From: Turbatrix aceti
Lineage: Eukaryota; Nematoda; Chromadorea; Rhabditida; Panagrolaimidae
Reading direction: 5' to 3'
Length of the DNA stretch: 64,000 nt
Assembly (NCBI GenBank): GCA_963969345.1
Contig: OZ017767.1
Coordinates: 1,302,001 to 1,366,000 of the forward strand
Made by a program: the position numbers and the translations under genes. The notes under the pieces are model-generated. The model was not told the origin of the DNA. It saw only the letters and a list, made by a program, of their open reading frames with translations, and did no database searches. The first letter of the stretch is position 1. The number at the start of each line of letters is the position of its first letter. Shown piece after piece: positions 31,617-43,510 of the stretch.

Positions 31617-32770
31617 TCAGTCGGTTCCGTCGCTCTTCGGACTCGGGTTCCAGGAGAAGAAAGACGACGAAGTAGCCGAGTCAAACATCGACGACGAAGG
31701 GGACGACGACGGAGTTACCGAAGGCGAGCTGGGGGCCGGGCTGATCGGGCGGCAGCGAGTCGTGCTTTCCGGCTGCAAAAAAAACAAAAAAGTGATACAT
31801 TTGCAGCAAAAAATGAAACTTACAGGATTTCCGTCCTTGTCGAGAGCGTCCCGGATAAAAGTCGAAATCTCAGTGATAATCTCGTGGTTGAGTTCGTTGT
31901 ACTCCGAAAGAGTGCGGATGAGGAGACGATGGTGGCTTCCGGCCTGGTCGAAAGCGTCGCGGACGTCGTCGATGTAGTGACCGGTGCCGGGAGGAAGCAG
32001 GAAGACGACGTGCTTCTTGACGATCCAGTGAACGTCCTGGAGCTCGGCCATGATGGTCGCCAGGTCGGAGTAGGTACGACGGTAGACGTACTCCACGCTG
32101 GGCAGGTAGCCTTCGGGGTAGATGATGATGCGACGGGCACGGACGTCCTTGAGGTGGGGGCCCTCGCTGTGCATGTACTTGGTCGGAGACGCGGGAGCGT
32201 TGAAGAGCGACATGATTGGCGACGACTGGCGCGGAGCAAAGGTCGGAGGTGGAGTCAAGCCGCGGTGGCGTTGGCTGGGGTTGAGGGTCTGATTCATGGT
32301 CGCACGGTAGGCCGAGATGCTGCAGCTCAGATCGGACATCGTCTGCTGGGCTCGGGAAGCGTACTGGGACTGAAAATACGCCAAACAATAGTTTTTAGGC
32401 CAACATTGGAAGGTGCAAAAACACCAATTTTAGATTAAAAAAGTTTTTTTGACCAAAAACCAACTTTTGTGGTTACAAAATGTCATTTTAGGTCAAAAAC
32501 TACCTTTTTTAGACCAAAATCAACTTTTTTTGAACAAAACATCAATTCTAAGCAAAAACATACCGAAAAGTTGGGCGGTGCGTACTTCAACTGTCCTTCG
32601 GCCGCGATGAGATCCGGCAAGAAGCGAGCGATGACGTCAACCATGCTCGGTTCAAGCGGATAGCATCGGCTCAGAAAATCGCCCCAACGCTTGTAAGCCG
32701 CGACATCAGTCGAATCGATGGAGACGTCGATGTGGTAGGTCATCGTCGCGTCGAGTTCGTTTGCTTTTAT
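31617..32770 (-). CDS. Unknown protein, possibly the C-terminal part of the kinase gene (3 exons, 302 codons)
   Basis: Exons 32564-32770, 31824-32369 and 31617-31772, all joined in phase 0 with clear GT-AG sites. They read NELDATMTYHIDVSIDSTDV, then RRIIIYPEGYLPSVEYVYRR, TYSDLATIMAELQDVHWIVK and a Ser/Pro-rich tail to WNPSPKSDGTD. Codon use is GC-richer than the accessory region, like the kinase and BMS1. The first exon has a good acceptor (TTTTCAG at 32771) and stays open across it, so an upstream exon is expected. The kinase exon at 33561 ends with a GTAAGA donor in the same phase. One gene with the kinase is therefore plausible; alternatively a separate gene starts at ATG 32743. I do not recognise the fold. 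Confidence 0.6.
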
Positions 32771-33518
32771 CTGAAAATGTTAAAAAAGCCGTCAACAAAG
32801 ATTTGAAAGATGAAACACGGTGAAATTGGCACAAAAAACACTCATTTTTCTAAACTTCAACGCCGTAAACTTATCTAATCACAAAATATCCCAAGAACCG
32901 GTTTTTTGGCATAAAATACCACCCGCGACGGCGCGATCAATTGGCACGGCACACTTTAGTTGAGGGTGGCCAAAAAGACCACCAGCTTCTTTTTTGGTCA
33001 CCCGACAACAAAAAAAGCCCTATGCCACCCAGAAATTGGCGAAAAAGTGATTCTGATAATGGATTCGTCGTAAAAGGGGGGGGGGCATCTATGGAATGTT
33101 GCCAGCCCTGTCCTAAATCTGTGCCACGGATAAACCAACAGAATCGCAAACAATCTAGACAAAAAAAGGCAATAAATTCAAGAAGAGCCCAAAATCGACG
33201 ACGACTTTTTCTGATGTGTGCAACTCCGAGGAACTTTCTAGATGTCAATCAACACAACCGTATCCAAGCTAATTCGTTATGGGAGATGCGGAGCGCACGT
33301 TTATACGCAGGCTGCGTCGTGTGTGGTCCCATATGGAAGAAATACGCAGTGCAAAAACAACGTTTATTCAATTACGTTTTTTTTACCGTTCTTTCAGGTC
33401 TTTTTTTCTTTCGTTTTACGTGCTTTTTTTTGCGATCTCCTCCTTCCCTTCATGGATTGAGCAACAGCTATAGGACGACTGCTTTTATCGAGAGGTTGAG
33501 GACTTGTCTGAAAAGATT
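32771..33518. other. Intron or intergenic sequence between kinase and downstream exons
   Basis: No exon with splice support is seen on either strand. Includes a G run near 33075 and A/T-rich stretches. It is an intron if the two coding blocks form one gene. Confidence 0.4.
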
Positions 33519-35260
33519 TTAGGTCGGCGTTTTTCCTAACATTTTTGGTTCAGATCTTACCGAAGGAGTTTTTCCACCCGCTTTGGCAAACCTGCTGAGT
33601 GCTTCCGCGATAGCCGGCATCTTGAACCGATCTTCCGGCCTGGCAGCCCACATTCTGTTGTGCACCAACTCAACGATTTCGAAGGGTGTGGATTCCGGAA
33701 ACGGTAGCTTGTACCCGTTGGCCACTTTTTCTTTGACTTCGGCATTGCTCATTCCGAGGTAGGGATCGTGACCAGCAAACGCTTCGTAGACGAGCACGCC
33801 AAACGACCAGATGTCTGTGTAGGCTGTGAAGATGAGTTGACTGATGGTCTCCGGCGCTGACCACTTGATGGGCACCATGCGGGCGACTTTCAGCGTGTAA
33901 ATCGGTCCTTCACAGGTCAGGCCGAAATCACTGATCTTGGGTACTTCGTTGTTGAGGAGGATGTTGCGGGCTGCGATGTCGCTAAAAAATTCAAAACTTT
34001 GCATATTTATTCTACCACAGTTAAACCAACCAATGAAGATAATTTTTGTTATGCAAGTACTCAAGTCCATACGCCGACCCCACAATAAGATCGAGCCGTT
34101 TGTGAAATGAAGTCGTAGGGTTTTTTTGCAGGTAATGGTCCATAGATCCACCATTGACTGAAAAAAGTTGCTAGTACCGTAATCCAGACGTCAATGAAAA
34201 AAAAACTCACTAAATTCCATAACAATCATGAGAGGTTCGTGAAGAACAGCCACGCCGTAGAGTTTGACGATGTTTGGGTGGTCTGAAAAAAAGCGGACCA
34301 CACATGGCGCGGCCGAAGGACGTGGACCTACCGTAATTCCTCATAAACCGCGCTTCAACCATATACTCCTTGATCTTATCCTTGCTCATTGCGCCTTGTT
34401 TCGTCTTTTTGATGGCTATTTTTTCCTGTTTATTGCCTACTGTTAGGGTCCCAGCGTAGACGACACCTAAAGATCCGTGTTTTTACACCAGTAATTTTTT
34501 GTCAATAAAAAGTTTTTGTCTTGAACGGAAATTTTTTTTGATCTGAAAGTTGGCATTGCCCGAATCAGTTTTTTTTTATAAAAAAGGTGCCAAATGAAAC
34601 TAAATAATAAAAAAAGCGTCAAATAAATAATTTTTTTAATATAAATTTTTGCAGTTATAATATTCTAATGATTTTAAACAAATGTTTGTTTGTTTCGAAA
34701 TCGACGTTGAGTGCCTCGGAAAAAAAAAACCCATGGCCAGTTTTTGTACTGATTTATAAAAAAGTTTAGAACCAAAAAATTAGGCCAGTTATTTTTGTTT
34801 CGAAATTATAAAAAAACTCTAATCTCCCCCGTTTCAAAATCAGTTAAAAAAATTCAAATCTTACCAAAAGCGCCTTCTCCCAGCTTGGTGGTCAGCTGGA
34901 TATCGTTGTGATCGAGTTCCCACCACTGTCGTTGGATGGGCTTCCGAATGGGTTGCGTGAACTCCGGCGACGGCGACAGCTCTTTTTTCACATAAAATTG
35001 ACACAATTCGTCGACAGTGGTAAAGACGCCTTTGTCGTCCACGCAGTATTTGCCAGCGTCGACGCTTTGGATGACGACGTGCTTCAGGACCCGGTTCGTT
35101 ACTCCATCGCCTCCGTCGATGCACGCGGACAAAATCAATTTCCTAGCGTTGCCGGCCATCGGGACATCCGAGCATCTGAGGAGAAAGTCACCTGGTTCCT
35201 GGAGCAGGAAAGGCATGTCTTCGCGGGGCAGAAGGCCGTGAAAGTATTTCAGAGACTCGG
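33519..35260 (-). CDS. Fer-like SH2-tyrosine kinase (5' end unresolved)
   Basis: Exons read: 34865 to about 35260 or beyond, 34332-34466, 34211-34282, 34031-34157 and 33561 (or 33519)-33981. The SH2 domain reads YFHGLLPREDMPFLLQEPGD then FLLRCS. The kinase domain reads LGEGAFG|VVYAGTL (glycine loop), AIKKTK (ATP lysine), HPNIVKLYGVAV, MEFINGGSMDHYLQK, GLEYLHNKNYLHCDIAARN, ISDFGL, PIKWSAPETI and DIWSFGVLVYE. The order and spacing are those of Fps/Fer kinases without the F-BAR part, a class expanded in nematodes. The catalytic HRD arginine reads cysteine across the 33981/34031 junction. Upstream of the SH2 the frame stays open through a Gly/Pro-rich stretch to a stop near 35405, with no obvious start. 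If the 33561 donor is used, the gene continues at 32770. Confidence 0.85.
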
Positions 35261-35409
35261 CACCCGTCGGGGGATGCCCCCCGAAGGCGGATGTACTGCC
35301 CTCGCCAGGTGCAGAAACGGCGGGGGCATGACTACCCCCACCCCCGCCCCGGCGTCGATGCCGACGGCTAGGGTCGATTTTGGAGGATAGCTGGGGGGAT
35401 CAGGTTCGG

Positions 35410-36374
35410 TGAAAAGGTGTTGGACAGACGGGCAGGTGTGGACCACGTCTGGGGTGTCTTTTCTCTTTTTGGTCGTGGTTGGTTGGAGGTCGTTCGCAGA
35501 TTTTGATGATGAGGCGAGCGCGCAGCCAGCGTGCAACTCTTCCGACGTACTATCAACGCAGCGTGATCAATGACTGATTGTCTCGGCTGTACACGAAAAA
35601 TGGAAAGCGTCGGCACGGATGTGAAGCGGTTGAATAATCATTCGGGTATGCAAATTGCAGCTTAGCCAAAACGTCCAGTGTTTCTTGTTCGAAGAAAAAA
35701 TCTGCAATTTAAAAGTTGTACTAACACTCGAATTTTGCAGTACTAATTCTTTTGAGCTAGTTTTTCTTTTCAAGACAAAAATTTTTGAACGACCCAGTTT
35801 TACTTAATTCCGTATTTGATAACCTATCGCACATCGGAATCTTTTACTAAACAATTTTGAAGCGTGTTAACCAACGTTTATGCCGGAACAAACACCCGCT
35901 ATCCAAAAACTGCAACGATGCTTCCTTCAGTTTTTTTTCAAAATGCAGGTCTTTGGACAACAAGTGGTTGAGTATAAATATATTTATATTGCTATAAATC
36001 AGTTACACTAATTTTCAACTTTAATGACGTTTTTGTCAGAATCGAGCAAATCGGCCTCGTGATTTTCTTGTAATAATATATTTTTTTGCAGTGTGCACAT
36101 TGAATAAGTTCAATTAGGATAAAAACTTTTATGCGACAATATGCCAGTTATTTTATATTTTTAATTTTTAAAAAACTTTGAGTTAATCTAAAAAAATTTC
36201 AATGAGTCACTCATCAGTTTTTAAAAAAGTTGACAAACGTTTTCGCTAGTTCCTGATGATAAAAATCGGAGATGTGTATGCAATCCAGTTTTTATTATTT
36301 ATTAAGTAAATAATTAAATACTTACTTATTTTTCGTTATTGGGCAAAGCAAACTTCGAATCAGTTTCCACTTTC
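35410..36374. other. Kinase 5' flank, nothing firm
   Basis: Could hold the missing 5' exon(s) of the kinase. A minus-strand open frame at 35249-35536 (MHAGCALASSSKSANDL) is out of frame with the SH2 and has no clear donor. The rest is AT-rich without features. Confidence 0.35.
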
Positions 36375-36476
36375 AATATCCTCATCAACGGACTGCAAAG
36401 CCAGAAATCCCGTATGCTGTGCCACAATTAAAGCCCAAAAGATGCCCCGACAAAACATGTTTTGCGGCGTGTACCT
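36375..36476 (-). pseudogene. Isolated copy of part of a BMS1 exon
   Basis: About 100 bp closely resembles 39373-39474 in the BMS1 gene. It reads [20 protein letters not shown] then [13 protein letters not shown], still without stops but with several substitutions. The BMS1 donor GTGAG after the last codon is not kept. No neighbouring BMS1 sequence is present. It is a gene fragment, not an exon of the adjacent gene. Confidence 0.8.
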
Positions 36477-36713
36477 GAGTCTGTGTTTCATGAACCACCA
36501 AAAGTTTTACCCAGTTCAATACAAATGATTTCAGTTAAGAACCCTCCTCCCATTGGATACCGTAAGAAAAGCCCAATACACAGTGTTTAATTCTATACAT
36601 TTTTTCCTTCACAAAAAAAGTACTAATTGAACAAAATCCTAATAAAACTCCTAAATAATGCACAATTAAAAACAGTCCCTCACCCAAAAAAATCACGTAA
36701 AAGACAAAGTCAG

Positions 36714-38021
36714 TTAAGAACCAGTCACTTCGCCGGCCTTCTTCTCAGTCGCCGCCGCCGCAGCCAATGCCTGCTTTTTCCAGAACCTCCTCAGCGAGTC
36801 CTGGTCAGCAGCTGCTTCTTCGAGGCTGGCGTAGTGATCGGTGGGCGCGAGTTTGTCCTTGAGCATGGGGTCGGTGTAGGGAAGCAGGATGTACCTGTAG
36901 ATCAGGTAGTAGAAGAGGGCCAGGTTCACGCCGTCCGCTCCGCCCTGGAATCTCTTCCAGTACCAGCCGACGAGAAAGAAGGCTGTTGCGTAGCGATCCT
37001 GAAAAAAAATATTTTACATTGGAAAACGACAATACAGTTTTTTATAAAACCGAATTATTCATATAGTAGCCAGTTAAAACCAAATTTTACAAAAAAACGA
37101 ACCAAAACCAAAGCGTCGACGTTCTTGCGTATCTCGAAGCAGCGAGTCTTGAGTTGGCGTTCGTTCCATCCCCGAAGGTAGACGTCGGCCAGGGAAACGA
37201 TGGGACCGGCAATGAGTCCGGCGATGAGGAAGCGGCCCTGGATCCGTCGACAGGTGTTCCGGATGATCTTTCGAGAGTTATTTGTCGTCGTTTCTGGAGT
37301 TAGGCGCCGGATAAGGTAGAATCTGCAGAAAAAAATAACGTTATTGTGCAAAACAAAGTAAATAGAAATAGTACAGTTTTCGATTTTTTAAGAAATAGGC
37401 AAAATTCTTTGCTGCGGTTTGAATAAAAACCTTGACCGCATACAGTGTATTATAATAAGCTGTAAATGCCTTCCAAACCAGATGGATGTCCCCGGGGGAT
37501 TATCCGTATTTTTTGCATCCATGACACTTTTTTGAGAAAAATTTAGCGAAAAGATTCAATAAGAAAAAATCGAAAAAAGAACCTAAAAAAAGCAACCGAT
37601 TTATAGCAGGTCAGTGTAATTGCCTTGAATCAGTGTAATTTCATGCCCATTTTTTTACTCCGACTCCGGAGTCAATAGGAGTCGGAGTTACACTGTCCCA
37701 ACCATTTTCAGACTAGAAAAACTCCAATACACATTGCAGTTATCTAATACATCAGAAAAAAAGTTTTTACATATAAATAATATACACGCCATTCAATAAG
37801 AACAGTTACTCCCCCCCCCCAAAAAAAAACCCCTTATCACCTCACCTGTAAGCCGGATGAACAATGCACCCTCCGATGAAGGCCGCCATCTCGCCGCATT
37901 TCATGGTCCACCAGATGGCGTACTCCGTGTAGGGTCGAGGAATGTCCGCGACCGACTCCTTCGTCTGGCTTTTCCAAATCGCCTGCGTGAAGTTGAAGAA
38001 CCACGATTCAAGGCCGATCAT
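36714..38021 (-). CDS. Small membrane protein of unknown family (3 exons, 226 aa)
   Basis: Model complement(join(36714..36998,37103..37322,37846..38021)), 681 nt, in frame. The start MIGLESWFFNFTQAIWKSQT follows an in-frame stop. Then CGEMAAFIGGCIVHPAYRFY, a basic stretch (RKIIRNTCRRIQGR), a hydrophobic segment FLIAGLIAGPIVSLADVYLR, and another (LALFYYLIYRYILLPYTDP), ending in an Ala/Glu/Lys-rich tail. Two to three membrane segments and basic residues could suit an inner-membrane mitochondrial or ER protein, but no motif proves it. A second donor six bases upstream (37109) would remove two residues. GC-richer codons match the neighbouring housekeeping genes. Short and well structured, so likely real. 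Confidence 0.7.
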
Positions 38022-38453
38022 CCTTTACGTAGCATTGCAGTTTATATTTTCAAACAAAAAAAAATTCAAAAAGTATTTTTTTGGACAAAAACCAACAACA
38101 TTTTCCCGCAATTAATTAGCAATAATCCATTTATTTTGTGTTCGACTACGAAAAAAGGCACAAAAAATAAAAAAGCATGAAAAAACGACAAAAAAACTCA
38201 ACAATAGTTGTGCCCCCGGCAACAGTGTCGAAAAAAAGGAAGAAAAGTCCGCGATTTGCTGGATTCGTCTAAAAATAAAAGACGTTATTTATACATAAGT
38301 TAAAAAATAATCAAAATTTTTGAAATATTTAAAAAAATTAAATTATTTCTGAAACTAATTTACTTTTCTTAAATTAAAAAAAAGTAAATTTCACCCTCCA
38401 GTTTTTTCACCCTCGTTCCCCAAAAAAACCTCACCTCTCCTTCTTTTCTCTTT
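38022..38453. other. Spacer between BMS1 and the membrane protein gene
   Basis: AT-rich, no feature. Both flanking genes are on the minus strand. Confidence 0.4.
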
Positions 38454-41400
38454 TCACGAAGACGACGCATTGAGGATCTCGAGAGCGCTCTTGACCCTGC
38501 CCTTGTCCCGCTTGGACATGACACGGCACACCTTCTTCTGCGTCTCCTTCCTCTTCTTCTCCCGCCTCTCCTGGAGTTCGGAGTAGGCCTTCTCCTGCTT
38601 TCTCTTCCTCGCCGCCCTCGCTTCGTTGGCCTTGGTCGTCGCGTCGTCAGTCACGATCCGAAGCATGTCCATGAGCTTCCGGGCCTTTGATTCGTGGGGC
38701 TCCAGGATGACTGCCGTGTGCTTTCTGACGATTTCGGGCTGTGAAGCCAGTTTCTTTTCCTCCAGCGCCCGGGAATGTCCGACCTCGTGTTTGGGCTTCA
38801 GATGGAAGGGGAGCTCACGTTGGACGGGTTTCGGGATGAGAACGCCTCGGTACTCCCTCTGTGGAGCTACGACTGGCCGGTAGTGGCTTTCGGGATTGAC
38901 GGGAGCCTTGAGGCCTTGTTCGTAGCGGAGACGACCGACTGTCTTCATGCCAACCCACTTGTTTCCGGGCGGAAGAAGCCGGTTGGCAACTGCAGTGTAG
39001 AATTTTGGAAGATCGACCGGGACCCACGATCTGAGGAAGACGATATCGTTTCTCTTGATTTGGTCTTCAAAAGACGCCCGGAAGGTGCCTTCTTTCGTGG
39101 GATGGGCTTTTTTGATGAAACCACGGATGCCGGCGACCGTGCGAAGGGCTGCGCCTTCGAAACGGGCGACTTCGAGCGAAGTCGTAAACATGCCCTGGAT
39201 GAAAGCAGTCTTTTTCATGATTTCAAAGGGGTGTCCGATGAGTTTGAGTTTCTTGACGACCTGGATGGACTTGTCCATGGCCATGACACTGCCGGTCGCT
39301 GCGATACGGTATCCTGGCTGAAAAACAAAAATACAAACCCCTCCAACCTACTCGAACCAGGTAAAACTCACAATATCCTCATCAACGGACTGCAAAGCCA
39401 GAAATCCCGTATTCTGTGCCACAATCGGAGCCCAGAAGATTCCCTGGCAAAACATGTTCTGCGGCGTGTACTTGATGAACCTGTTCCGCATGTTGTGATC
39501 CTGGATCGAGTAGACAACCGTCGTCTGGAACCTCCTCCATCCGCAGGAAATGATCAGCGGATCCCGGGATTTCATGATACGGTTGTACCAGCGATGCTTC
39601 TTGAATCTCACCTGGACGAAGCCAATGTTCTGCTCGCCAGGAAGCAGGCCACCCATCACGTAGGGCTGGGTGGCATCGAAGTTGTCCATGAACTCGACTG
39701 GAACATCGGCGAGCTCAATCCGGACGTAGAGACCGGGGCGGTAGCCTTCGAGCTGGTAGCGAGTCATCTCGTCCATGTCCTCGAACGCCGATCGATTGCG
39801 CTGGGCCTGCTGGTCGAGTTCGGTTTTGAGGTCGTTGTAGGGTTGTCGGACTTCGTCGTATTCAGCGTCGAATTGAGCCTTGAGGCGTTCTTTTGCCTGG
39901 CGACGACGTTCGGCGGCCTGTTCGTCGGTTTCGACGGGTTTTTTGTTGTCTGATTTGTCTGCAAAAAATGAAACGACTTGAGATGCAGTTAAGCATTCCA
40001 AGTCCCCCCAAATGATCTTACCTTCAGTTTTGCCATCACCCTTGACGTCCTTCAAATCAGCGTAATCCTCGTCATCGGACCCCAATCCGTCGTCGTCCGA
40101 ATCCATTCCACTGTCGACATCGCTGCCGGCTTCGCTGTCGACGTCATCGCCGTCCATGCCCATTTCAGCGTCCCATTTTCCGGTGACAAAACAGTCCCGG
40201 ATCGAATCACGAATGCCATCGTCGTTCCAGTCTCTGTTTTGGTAGAGCGCAGCCACGGTCGTAAACTTGGAGGATGAGATGGGTTTACGATAGCAGAATC
40301 CGTCTTCCTCGTCTTTGAATGGCTTTTTCTGGGCTCGATTCGGCACAGAAAAAATACCTCCAGCTAGGCCATCGTCTTCGTCGTCTGATGCGTTGTCTGA
40401 TCCTGAAAGGAAAAAAGTTCCTTAGCACAACTATTTCAGTTTTTAAAATTCGTGTTTTCACCATCTTCCATCTTTAATTTTCAAATTTTTAAATTACCCG
40501 ATGCCGCAGTTTTTTGCTTCTTTTTTTTTCTAAAAAAACTAATTTGGCCCGTTCAGGTATCAAATAATATCAAATCAAAAATAATATGACAACTCACACA
40601 AGATACGTACAGTATTATGTACTATAATTTTCAACAAACATTTTGAATACTATTTTGCAAAAAAAAAATTTTTCTAACAAAAAAGAACAGTTACAATGTA
40701 ATGCATACAAAAAATAATGGCTCTCGCCGAGAAATTTTTTTCTGCTTCAGTTTTTTTTTCAAATATCAAAACGTTTCAGTTTTTATTTCTTTTTTTTTGT
40801 AAAAAAAACTCACCATCACCGTAGACAATGCTCGACCAGTTCAATTTGACGCGATTCGAAATTTTGTACTGCTCGAGTGCCTTTGTCGTCAGGCCCTGCC
40901 ACTTTCCATGTCGATGACCGACAGCGTCGCCTTCGTCGGAGAGTTCGTCTTCATCGCTGTCGTCTTCGAGCTTGAAATCCTCTTCTTCTTCGTCGTCGCT
41001 TTCTTCTTCATCTTCATTTTCTTCGTCCTCGCCATCAGAATCCATGTCGACAGGTGCCATGTCGCGGAGCAACTTCAACGGCGCCTTGCTCATTTTCTCA
41101 TCAATCGTATCCCGGACGCCTTCCATGGCCGTGACGAGTTCGTCCTTCTTCTTCGTTTTTTGAAACGCAGCCGATCCCCCGGTTTCGACGTACATCGCGT
41201 CTTTGTCGTAAACGATACCTCCCAGACCGCTGAATGGAGCGTAGACTCCTCTGTCCTTGTCCCTGAGCGTTTTTCGCGCCCGCTCCGTCGAGGGAATAGG
41301 ACAGGGATCCGGCAACACAGTGACATCCTGGATTCTCAGGTCCCCAACACCCGGGACATGGACGGCAGAGTGATTCTTCAGGTGAGCTCCCCGGAGCCAT

Positions 41401-42601
41401 CCGTAGACGCAGACAGACCGATCGATGCGGTCATTTGCCCGAACAGCCTCCGGATTGGTCACGTCCTCGACCCGGTCGATGAGCATGTACGGATGAGAGT
41501 TTCGCCACAGGATGGGTCGGAATTTCATGACAGAAATGAACCGGGCGAGATTTTTGATTTCATGGGTCAGGTAGGCTTCGTTGACGATACCGGAGAGGTT
41601 GAACAGCTTTGCGCCCTGAAAACAATCATGGTTATAGAACACGAATTTCAGTTGGAGCAAAAAACTGAATTTAGGCCAAAAACAACAAAAAAACGAATTA
41701 TGGAAAAAATTAACAAAGAATCTTAATTTAAAAAAAATAACAAAGAAAACCCGAAGTTCTGCCAAAAATAACAAAAAAAACGAATTTAGGCCATAAATAA
41801 CAAAAAAACCCGAATTTATACAAAAAAAACCCCAGCCTAAAAAAACGTAACAAAACTCACATCGTAAACCTCAGTCCAAAACCGATGCTTGAGTTCCTTC
41901 TTCCTCGCCCTCAGCGTCGTCTCATTCTTGATGACATCCATGTGCGTCAGGACACCCATTATCTTCGGCATGCCGTGGACCTGGCAGATGTTGATGAGCT
42001 CAAAAACGTCCATTTCGAAGCCAAAAGAAGCGTCCACAAGCAGGAGAATCAAATCTGCGATCTTAGCCGCATCGATCATGGAATTGATGTCATTCGACAC
42101 CTCGAGGAACGTAATCCGTCGTCGTTTGCCTGAAACAACGGTGATCGGGCCCTTGAGATCGGTGACCGCAGTTTTGACAAAGTGCTTGAGCAGGCATCGC
42201 AGAAGCGTCGATTTTCCGACCTTTGCGGGTCCAGCGATGGCCACGACAATCGGTGGAGGCTCGACAGGCGTTCGATCGATAACTGGGATGTGGATTTTCT
42301 TCTCCGAAAGATTTGCTGCCCTAAAAAAATGTAAAAAAAATAATAAAAATCCGCTAAAATCCCAGAAAAAACCAACCTGGCAATGGAAACACGAGCCCGA
42401 TTCGCCGATTTGAAGCTAAAAGCCTTCAAATTGTTTGACTTGGGGCGAATGCCCTTCTTCGCGTCGGCTTTTGAGCGCTTGGTCGCTTTTCCACCAGTCA
42501 AATGAGCTGAAAAAAACAAAAAACGTAAAAGATCATCCAAGTCCCCCCCAAAACTCACCATTGTGCTTCTTGTTAGGCTTGTCGGGAGGATTGCCTTCCA
42601 T
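38454..42601 (-). CDS. BMS1: Ribosome biogenesis GTPase BMS1 (7 exons, 1088 aa)
   Basis: Model complement(join(38454..39317,39372..39958,40022..40402,40814..41615,41861..42320,42377..42506,42559..42601)), 3267 nt, in frame. BMS1 is an essential nucleolar GTPase of the small-subunit processome that binds RCL1 and guides early 18S rRNA cleavages. N-terminus: [14 protein letters not shown], then the P loop [42 protein letters not shown], and [20 protein letters not shown] and [20 protein letters not shown], all strong family signatures. The middle is a long acidic Asp/Glu run ([20 protein letters not shown]). The C-terminal half has [43 protein letters not shown] and a Lys/Arg-rich tail. Length is close to other BMS1 proteins. 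Large antisense open frames here are shadows. Confidence 0.96.
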
Positions 42602-42945
42602 ATTTATTAACTAAAATCAGAACTGGAGTAAAACAAAGAGAGAAAACGTATCAAATCAGTAAAAAAAGGTAAAAACAAGAGAAAAAGCGCAAGGAACTGA
42701 ACGTAAAAATTGGGGAACACTTTGTGCGCAGTATAGGGAAAAGTGGTCTCTTTTTTTCGGGTTGCTTTGATAAATAATTGCAGCAGAGTTGTCGACCGAG
42801 CCAAAATTGCCGAGCCGAGCATTCGAGCCGCTCGGCTCGCTCAGTAATCTTCGAGCCGAGCCTAAAAAATGACCCAAAAATGACGAAAAATGTCTTTTTT
42901 TATGTCAAAACTATGATATTTGTAGTTAATTTACGCTAAATTCCA
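42602..42945. repeat. Spacer with a relic of CGAGCC-rich repeat
   Basis: 42781-42870 begins CAGAGTTGTCGACCGAGCC and contains several CGAGCCGAGC units, recalling the CAGAGTTGTTCGA end and GAGC units of the MITE at 30458. It has no clear second terminus. The rest is plain AT-rich BMS1 5' flank. Confidence 0.45.
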
Positions 42946-43385
42946 CAATAAAATCCCAAAAAAAACCAACCTGGCAATGGAAACGCGAGCCCAATTCGCC
43001 GGCATGGAATTGACACCTGGGCAAATAGATGGAGCAACTAGAAGCTGCGGTGCACACCCACTGAACTATACATGTTGCATTTACTGCCTTTTACGGTCAT
43101 TCATAAATTTAGAGTCGAATCTGACTAACGACGGCGAAGGTTAACAGCGGTGACAATTCTGATGTCAGTTTGATTATTTATTCTTTCTGAAAATTGTATT
43201 TGACTCAGAATTCAAAGAACTTTCTACTGACGTCACAAGCACATCAAAAAATTATGCATTTCAAAAATTAGTGGAAAAAAGTTGGTAAAGTATGCGCAAA
43301 CACTGCTTTTGTCCCCGTGCTTACGCCAAGGTTTCTGTGGCACAGACAGTGAGAGCGATGTGTCCACCAAACGCCTGGGATCACA
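42946..43385. repeat. Left inverted flank of the satellite island, with captured BMS1 piece
   Basis: 43005-43380 is the inverted relative of 58185-58560. 42946-43001 copies the BMS1 exon 2/intron boundary (ACCAACCTGGCAATGGAAAC with CGCGAGCCCAATTCGCCG), about 600 bp away. The block also contains a diverged relative of the satellite's tRNA-like segment. Confidence 0.75.
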
Positions 43386-43510
43386 TCGCTTATCCAGTAA
43401 AAAAATTCACAAAGTCGTTTGGTTGCATTGCGCCCTCCTCTAATTGTAAACTTTGATCGCTTAGGTACATGAATGTGGCCTAGCTTGGACGCACCATGAA
43501 GTGTGGTGAA

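Noticed and set aside
33242..33522. Overlapping plus-strand frames upstream of the kinase stop
   Set aside because: Overlapping frames in AT-rich DNA with poly-T; no domain or splice evidence.
38775..41726. Long plus-strand open frames of 392 and 272 codons
   Set aside because: They are antisense to BMS1 exons, whose conserved motifs leave no doubt about the coding strand.
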